Assembly: GCF_019879105.1 (NCBI RefSeq)
Contig: NZ_CP082249.1
Coordinates: 3,838,256 to 3,902,255 of the forward strand
Origin: Natrinema sp. SYSU A 869
Lineage (GTDB): Archaea > Halobacteriota > Halobacteria > Halobacteriales > Natrialbaceae
DNA: 64,000 bases
Reading direction: 5' to 3'
The notes below the pieces were generated by a model. The model saw only the letters and a list, made by a program, of their open reading frames with translations. It did no database searches and was not told where the DNA came from. Shown piece by piece: positions 59,194-64,000 of the stretch. Positions within the stretch are counted from its first letter, which is position 1; the number at the start of each line of letters is the position of its first letter. The position numbers and the translations under genes are program-made.

Positions 59194-61098
59194 TCAGTCG
59201 TCGATCGGTGCCGCACTCGAGAGCGCTTCGTCGATGTCGGCCTTGGCCATCTTCTCGACTAAGGCGTCGATCACTTCCTCGCGCTTGCCGGTGACGAACT
59301 TGATCGAACCGACGACGAGGTGACCGCCGCCAGAGACGCCGCCGCCTGCGATCTCGGCCTCAAGTTCGGAGACCATGTTCGGGATGTCCAGTCGGACGCC
59401 ATCACTGCGGAGCACGGCGAAGTCCGGGCCGTAGCCGACGGTGATGACCGGGTCGCCGGTCTCCTCGATCTTGCGGTCGTGGATCTCGCCCGTTGTCTTC
59501 CCCGGTGCGGGGTAGGTAAAGCGGTGGGCGTAGTTCTCGACGTCGATTCGGTAGAGGTGGGCCCCGTTCTCGAGCGTCTCGTGCTCGAGATGGGGCATCG
59601 CGGCGTCGAGTTGCTCGTCGACCTCCTCGCGACCACGCTCGGCGAAGAACTCGACGAGTTCGCGATGGCGTTGCTCGTCGTCGCTGTCGACTTGTAGCAG
59701 GTCCTGAATCAACTGGTCGCCGGAGTTGTAGCGCAGCCAGAACGCGGCGTAGTCGAGCGCCTCGCTGACGTCTTGCAGGCGGTTCTCATCGTAGCCTTCC
59801 TCGGCGGCGAGGTCGATGTAGTCATCCATCGCGTCGGCCTTCGAGCGATCCGAGAGGCCGGCGACGGCGGGAACGTGGCGGAGTTCGTCGCCCAGATCGG
59901 GGTAGATCATCCGCGCGAGTTCGACGCAGAGCATCCCGGTCGTGATCCGGTAGTCCTCATCGTGGAGGTACGGGTTGACGTGGGCGTCGAGCAGGTCCTC
60001 GACCGCGTCCGGATCGGGGTGGTGGTGGTCGACCGTGACGATCGGGATGTCGTAGTGGGCCAGCGTCTCGTAGGCCGGGACGTCCTCGGCCGTCGAGCCG
60101 TTGTCCAGCATCAGGAGGAGCGGCAGTTGCTGACCGTGTTTCTCGCGGTCCTCGAGCGCGAAGTTCAGGTCCCGGGTCGCGTCCTCCATCTCATAGAACG
60201 GCGCTTTCGCCGGCAGCCGCTTGATGAGGTGGCGTGGCGCGTCTTCGTCCTCGTGGACGTCGGCGATGAATCGCTGGAGCGCGATCTGGACGGGGACGGC
60301 AGCGCACATTCCGTCGCCGTCAGCGTGGTGGCGCACGCGGATCGGCCGTCCCTCGAGGACCGTCCGACGGAGCAGTCGGGCGACCTCTTCTAAGTTCGGG
60401 CGAAGCTTTTCGAACGCAGGCCAGTCGATCAGCGGCTCGACATCGTGGGGTTCGGCACGTGTTTCGAGGGCGTCCTCGAGACGCTCGCGGGCTTCCTCGG
60501 CGTCTTCGCCCTCGAGTTTCGAGAGGCCGTCGACCTCGACCTGGACGGATCCCTCGCGGTGTTCCGGCGTCCCGGTGACGCGAACGACGTCGCCGACTTC
60601 GATCGAGGGGTAGGCGCGGACGCCGGCCTCCTCGAAGGCGGCGCAGGGAACGACGCCGTCCTCGTCGGCGACGTGGAAGATCGTTGGGCCGCCAGTCTGT
60701 TTGACCTGCGTAACCGACCCTTCGAGGTGGATCTGTTCGCCGATGGTGCTCTCGAGGCGGTCGGTGCCAGTCAGCGAGTAGTCGTGGCCGACCGTTTCGA
60801 TCGTGTAATCGTCGATATCGGCGGGTTCGAAGGCTATATCGCCGTTCTCTCTGACGCTCTCGAGTTCGACGACGAGTTCGTCGCCGACGGCGTAGGTGCC
60901 CTCAAGGACGGATTCGTGGACAAGTCCGGAGACGGAGTCAGAGAGATCGACGAAGACGCCGTAGTCGACGATGCCGTTAATCTCAGCGAGATAGGAGCGG
61001 CCTTGCTCGACATCGTCGGCGGTACAATCAGGAGCGAGATCGTAGACGACGGAATCCCCGTCGTCTGCGCCGGGTTCCCCGGCGGAGTCACGCGTCAT
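59194..61098 (-). CDS. RecJ-like DHH family phosphoesterase with S1 and OB domains
   Basis: A 634-residue exonuclease of the archaeal RecJ/DHH family. An S1 RNA-binding domain (about 40-110; Y-L-A-E-I-N-G-I-V-D-Y-G-V-F-V) and an OB fold (about 130-205) precede the DHH domain (about 245-430) with R-V-R-H-H-A-D-G-D-G-M-C-A-A and V-T-V-D-H-H-H-P-D, and a DHHA1 domain with G-G-G-V-S-G-G-G-H. It likely degrades DNA or RNA 5'-3' in repair or replication with Mn ions. ATG 61098 was chosen; the longer frame to 61245 overlaps upstream sequence. Confidence 0.88.
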   Translation of the reverse strand: MTRDSAGEPGADDGDSVVYDLAPDCTADDVEQGRSYLAEINGIVDYGVFVDLSDSVSGLVHESVLEGTYAVGDELVVELESVRENGDIAFEPADIDDYTIETVGHDYSLTGTDRLESTIGEQIHLEGSVTQVKQTGGPTIFHVADEDGVVPCAAFEEAGVRAYPSIEVGDVVRVTGTPEHREGSVQVEVDGLSKLEGEDAEEARERLEDALETRAEPHDVEPLIDWPAFEKLRPNLEEVARLLRRTVLEGRPIRVRHHADGDGMCAAVPVQIALQRFIADVHEDEDAPRHLIKRLPAKAPFYEMEDATRDLNFALEDREKHGQQLPLLLMLDNGSTAEDVPAYETLAHYDIPIVTVDHHHPDPDAVEDLLDAHVNPYLHDEDYRITTGMLCVELARMIYPDLGDELRHVPAVAGLSDRSKADAMDDYIDLAAEEGYDENRLQDVSEALDYAAFWLRYNSGDQLIQDLLQVDSDDEQRHRELVEFFAERGREEVDEQLDAAMPHLEHETLENGAHLYRIDVENYAHRFTYPAPGKTTGEIHDRKIEETGDPVITVGYGPDFAVLRSDGVRLDIPNMVSELEAEIAGGGVSGGGHLVVGSIKFVTGKREEVIDALVEKMAKADIDEALSSAAPIDD

Positions 61099-61276
61099 CT
61101 TGATTTGCTGTTTGAGGCGGTCGCGTATAACCCTTGTCAAGAAGCGATAGCGACTCGCGGTACCGTTCTCGAAGCCGTGATGAGCGTCAACCGACCGGGA
61201 ACCGAGCGGCGAAGGGGGATCTGCTTCGGTCGGCCCGGGCAGCAACTACAAGTCAGATCGCCGGGACCGTTCGTAT

Positions 61277-61686
61277 ATGGACGTCTCATTCCCCCTGCGG
61301 AGGGTGACGAGTACACCTTCGAGCGGACCTTCGACCATGCGGACGTGCGTGAGTTCGGCGAACTGTCCGGCGACCAGCAGCCGATTCACACCGAACCTGA
61401 CGAGGTGGGTCGGCTGACCGTTCAGGGACTGCTTACCGCGACGCTACCGACGAAAATCGGCGGCGACCTCAATTATATTGCGCGCAGCATGGCGTTCGAA
61501 TTCGTCCAGCCCGTCCGTACCGGCGAACGGATTACCTGTACGTGTCACCTCGAGACGGTGACCGAACGCGACGAGTATTACGACGTCCAGAGTTCGGCGG
61601 TCTGTACGAACGAGGACGGTGAGGACGTGCTGCGAGCCGAACTCGACGGCATCATTCCAAACGACGCGGTCCCGGACGACGGATAG
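61277..61686 (+). CDS. MaoC-like hot-dog dehydratase with an apparent frameshift in a C run
   Basis: A hot-dog-fold enzyme, about 135 residues, like (R)-specific enoyl-CoA hydratases: Y-T-F-E-R-T-F-D-H-A-D-V-R-E-F, L-S-G-D-Q-Q-P-I-H-T with the Asp and His expected for catalysis, and the hydratase helix L-T-V-Q-G-L-L-T-A-T-L. The natural start ATG 61277 (M-D-V-S-F-P) is in a different frame from this body; adding one C to the five-C run at 61291-61295 joins them. Either the gene is damaged or one base of the run is missing in the sequence. No other plausible start is in the main frame nearby. Confidence 0.7.
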
Positions 61687-61754
61687 CATCGTCGCGTTCG
61701 GCTACCGGGACGTCCATCGGAACGTTTAGCAACCGCAAGGTCCCAGAAAGGAGC

Positions 61755-62252
61755 ATGGGGCTGTTCGACGCGCTGTTTCGCTCGAGCGAGATCCTCGGCA
61801 TCGCCGAGGAGACCCTCGAGTTCGCCCTCGAGTCCTCCGAGGAGACACACCCGAACGAGTACATGGGATTTCTCCGGGGGACCGAGGCAGATCACCTGGA
61901 TCTGGATCGAGACGGGCTGGTCATCACGGACATTCTCGTGGTGCCCGGCACCGAGACTAACAGCGTCAGTGCGACCGTCAAGACGAACCAGATTCCGAAC
62001 GACGTGAAGGCACTGGGGAGCATTCACTCCCATCCTAACGGCGTTATCAAGCCCAGCAACGCGGATCTGGACACGTTCGGCCGCGGGAGCGTCCACGTCA
62101 TCATCGGGGCACCCTACCGCCAGACCGACTGGAAGGCGTTCGATTCACAGGGGGAGCCGACCACGCTGAACGTGATCGACGTCGACCTGCCCGACACCGA
62201 GGACTTCTTCGATTTCACGCAGGCGGATATCGACGAGGAACTGCGACGATGA
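61755..62252 (+). CDS. JAMM/MPN metalloprotease
   Basis: A 165-residue MPN domain protein. Zinc-site pattern: a Glu early in the chain (P-N-E-Y-M-G-F-L), then [16 protein letters not shown] with both histidines and the Asp. In haloarchaea such proteases remove SAMP (ubiquitin-like) proteins from targets. The following gene is ribL, the same order as JAMM2-ribL in Haloferax as I recall. AAGGAG stands directly before ATG 61755, close for a Shine-Dalgarno site. Confidence 0.85.
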   Translation: MGLFDALFRSSEILGIAEETLEFALESSEETHPNEYMGFLRGTEADHLDLDRDGLVITDILVVPGTETNSVSATVKTNQIPNDVKALGSIHSHPNGVIKPSNADLDTFGRGSVHVIIGAPYRQTDWKAFDSQGEPTTLNVIDVDLPDTEDFFDFTQADIDEELRR

Positions 62253-62352
62253 GACTCGCTATGCTCGAGACGATGTCACCAGTGACTACCGGACCGAGGA
62301 CGATGGGACCGACGCGGAAACTGCCGGCCGCAAACGCGAGGGCAACCGACGC

Positions 62353-62787
62353 ATGACGCGGACAGTCATCGCCCAGGGGACCTTCGACATCCTCCACCCC
62401 GGCCACGTCCACTACCTTGAGGAAGCCGCCGCGATGGGCGACGAACTGTACGTCATCGTCGCCCGCACGACCAACGTCGATCACAAGGAGGCACCGATCT
62501 GTCCGGCGACCCAGCGCCGCGACGTGGTCGGCGCACTCGCGGCCGTCGACGAGGCCCTGCTCGGTCACGAGGAGGACATCTTCGTTCCGATCGAGGATAT
62601 CGATCCCGACGTGATCGCGCTCGGCCACGACCAGCACCACGACGACGAGGCAATCCAGTCGGAACTCGAGCACCGCGGGATCAACTGTGAGGTTCGCCGA
62701 GCGAGCGCTCGAGAGGCGGGAGACGACGAGCAACTGCTCTCGACGCGGCTGATCATCGATCGGATCCTCGAACGACGAGGGGAGTAA
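62353..62787 (+). CDS. ribL: FAD synthase (RibL)
   Basis: A 144-residue nucleotidyltransferase of the archaeal RibL type, which adenylates FMN to FAD. Key motifs: [13 protein letters not shown] with the H-x-G-H nucleotide loop, A-L-G-H-D-Q-H-H, and the C-terminal L-S-T-R-L-I. Archaeal RibL is monofunctional, unlike bacterial RibF, and the length agrees. FAD supply serves the many flavoproteins in this window. Confidence 0.88.
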   Translation: MTRTVIAQGTFDILHPGHVHYLEEAAAMGDELYVIVARTTNVDHKEAPICPATQRRDVVGALAAVDEALLGHEEDIFVPIEDIDPDVIALGHDQHHDDEAIQSELEHRGINCEVRRASAREAGDDEQLLSTRLIIDRILERRGE

Positions 62788-62869
62788 GAAGCAGCGGGGA
62801 CGCTCGGCTCAAGAGGCAGACGCGTTCGATCCACCTTGCTGGCTCTGTGACGGCCGAGGGATCGATCGG

Positions 62870-63028
62870 CTAGTTCTCGAGGATGGCCGTCGGCGGTGGC
62901 AACCGCAGCGAATCGACCGTGTGCCCCGTCTCGACGAAGTGTTCGATCGCCTTCTCCGACACCTCCTTTTCGGTGTAGCCATCGGCAGTGCTGATCTGCC
63001 AGTCACACTCGAGGCAGTATTTATACAT
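62870..63028 (-). CDS. small C/H zinc-finger protein
   Basis: A 52-residue protein: Y-C-L-E-C-D-W with a CxxC knuckle, then E-H-F-V-E-T-G-H with two histidines at zinc-finger spacing. The pattern occurs in a widespread haloarchaeal group of small proteins of unknown role. The in-frame ATG 63028 gives M-Y-K-Y-C; the longer frame to 63130 would add a basic, unlikely segment. It lies between ribL and ilvD. Confidence 0.65.
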   Translation of the reverse strand: MYKYCLECDWQISTADGYTEKEVSEKAIEHFVETGHTVDSLRLPPPTAILEN

Positions 63029-63151
63029 ACGTCTGTCTACCTGGTAGTCGGTCACAAAGGCGGGAAAGACTCGTGCAGGAAATCGAAGGGGCCGGCCCCT
63101 GCGAGGGAGCGGACCCGGACGCGTCCGCACTGCTTGCCTTCGACGGAGGGA

Positions 63152-64000
63152 CTACTCTTCTTTGACGCCGGGGTTGGTCACGGCACCGTTGGCCGACGAG
63201 CCGAAGTCACGGCCGTACTTCGCCAGCACCCCGCTCGTGTACTGGGGTTCGGGCAGGTCGTGTTCCGCGAGGCGCTGCTCGATCTCCTCGTCGGAGAGAT
63301 CCACGGAGAGTTCGAGTTCGTCGATGTCGATAGTGATGGTGTCGCCGTCCTCGAGGGCGGCGATTGGACCGCCGACGGCGGCCTCCGGAGCGACGTGGCC
63401 GATGGAGAATCCGCGGGTCGCGCCGGAGAACCGGCCGTCGGTGAACAGCGCGACGTCTTCGGCGTGGCCCTGGCCAGCGACGGCTGAGGTGACGCCGAGC
63501 ATCTCGCGCATACCGGGGCCGCCGCGTGGCCCCTCGTTTCGGATCCCGATGATGTCGCCGGTCTCGACGCGGCCCTCTTGGACGTATTCCATCGCGTTCT
63601 CCTCCTCTTCAAAGATCCGGACCGGACCCTCGTGTCGGAGATGGTCCTCGCCGGTGATCTTTATGACGGCGCCGTCGGGCGCGAGGTTGCCGGTGAGGAT
63701 GCGGATGGCACCGCGTTCGTGGATCGGGTCGTCGACGGTGTTGAGGAAGTCGGCGTCGAGATCCTCGATAGCCGGCGGGTCGATGCGCTCGAGGCCCTCG
63801 GCGATCGTCTCGCCGGTGACCGTCAGCGCGTCGCCGTGGAGCAGGTCGGCCTCGAGCAGTTCTCGCAGGACGACCGGAACGCCGCCGACCTCGTGGAGGT
63901 CCTTCATCACGCGCTCGCCGCCGGGCTGGAGGTTGGCGATCTTGGACGTGCGGGCGCTGATCTCGTTGAATTCCTCGATGTCGAGATCGATGCCGGCCTC
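63152..64000 (-). CDS. ilvD: dihydroxy-acid dehydratase (5' end beyond window)
   Basis: The C-terminal 282 residues of an IlvD/Edd-family dehydratase, the iron-sulfur enzyme that converts 2,3-dihydroxy acids to 2-oxoacids in branched-chain amino acid synthesis. Visible: [36 protein letters not shown], and [11 protein letters not shown]. The right edge cuts off the N-terminal half with the cluster cysteines. The 3-phosphogluconate dehydratase relative is a less likely reading. The frame is open to base 64000. Confidence 0.93.
   Translation of the reverse strand, partial: EAGIDLDIEEFNEISARTSKIANLQPGGERVMKDLHEVGGVPVVLRELLEADLLHGDALTVTGETIAEGLERIDPPAIEDLDADFLNTVDDPIHERGAIRILTGNLAPDGAVIKITGEDHLRHEGPVRIFEEEENAMEYVQEGRVETGDIIGIRNEGPRGGPGMREMLGVTSAVAGQGHAEDVALFTDGRFSGATRGFSIGHVAPEAAVGGPIAALEDGDTITIDIDELELSVDLSDEEIEQRLAEHDLPEPQYTSGVLAKYGRDFGSSANGAVTNPGVKEE

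Noticed and set aside
1..64000. tRNA, rRNA or CRISPR loci
   Set aside because: No tRNA-like cloverleaf, rRNA core sequence or regular repeat-spacer pattern was seen by eye; a tRNAscan/Infernal run would settle it.

Overview
The window reads as chromosome of a halophilic archaeon (class Halobacteria, most like the Natrinema/Haloterrigena group of Natrialbales). Support: high GC, very acidic deduced proteins, many genes whose TATA box lies about 25 nt before the start codon (leaderless transcripts), Tat-type signal peptides and lipoboxes, and typical haloarchaeal families (DUF7344, amphi-Trp, bat-type HTH, RibL, JAMM, KorAB). The genus is an inference. No rRNA, tRNA or CRISPR array was seen.

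Layout. 1-4.2 kb: gamma carbonic anhydrase (cut by the edge), DUF3006, glutaredoxin-like protein, a cysteine-free family-4-type uracil-DNA glycosylase and an XPB/Rad25 helicase. 4.3-5.8 kb: an accessory patch in which a beta carbonic anhydrase gene is split by an IS200/IS605-derived non-autonomous element and flanked by two other miniature elements. 5.9-10.6 kb: heat-shock locus grpE-dnaK-dnaJ. 10.6-20.7 kb: ATP-grasp protein with a frameshift, DJ-1 protein, FAD/Rieske oxidoreductase, TrxR-like flavoprotein, DUF892, hydrolases, HAD phosphatase and an HtpX-like protease. 20.7-22.8 kb: decayed zinc-finger gene, two miniature elements, GNAT protein. 22.8-28.5 kb: methylmalonyl-CoA mutase large subunit and epimerase, separated by a cupredoxin-PQQ dehydrogenase, an aldo/keto reductase and a miniature element. 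28.5-34.5 kb: lipoproteins, DoxX, flavin reductase and the 2-oxoacid:ferredoxin oxidoreductase pair korA-korB. 34.6-46.7 kb: aminotransferase, an inverted pair of intergenic repeats, a second DJ-1 protein, quinone reductase, DUF7344 regulator, F420-type LLM oxidoreductase, GlcD-type dehydrogenase, TrkH, a TPP enzyme and a UbiA prenyltransferase. 46.7-64 kb: zinc ribbons, amphi-Trp, an AT-rich patch, the YchF GTPase, HTH-GNAT protein, membrane HEWTH protein, two regulators, MutY, a 1256-residue multidomain GH97 glycosidase, a RecJ-like DHH protein, MaoC-like dehydratase (frameshift), JAMM protease, RibL and ilvD (cut by the edge).

How the genes fit together. The metabolic core is central carbon handling: KorAB makes or uses acyl-CoA with ferredoxin, the mutase and epimerase link propionyl-CoA-derived methylmalonyl-CoA to succinyl-CoA, GlcD oxidises 2-hydroxy acids, and GH97 plus the PQQ enzyme act on sugars outside the cell. 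GrpE-DnaK-DnaJ is a complete Hsp70 cycle.

Most distinctive signals. Two unrelated miniature inverted-repeat families have three copies each (86 bp and 105 bp; two of the 105-bp copies are identical over their whole length). One IS605-derived element breaks a carbonic anhydrase gene. One inverted pair of intergenic repeats has conserved ends and variable centres. Several genes carry one-base lesions that are either real decay or sequencing errors in base runs. No clear defence island or new multi-gene system was found.
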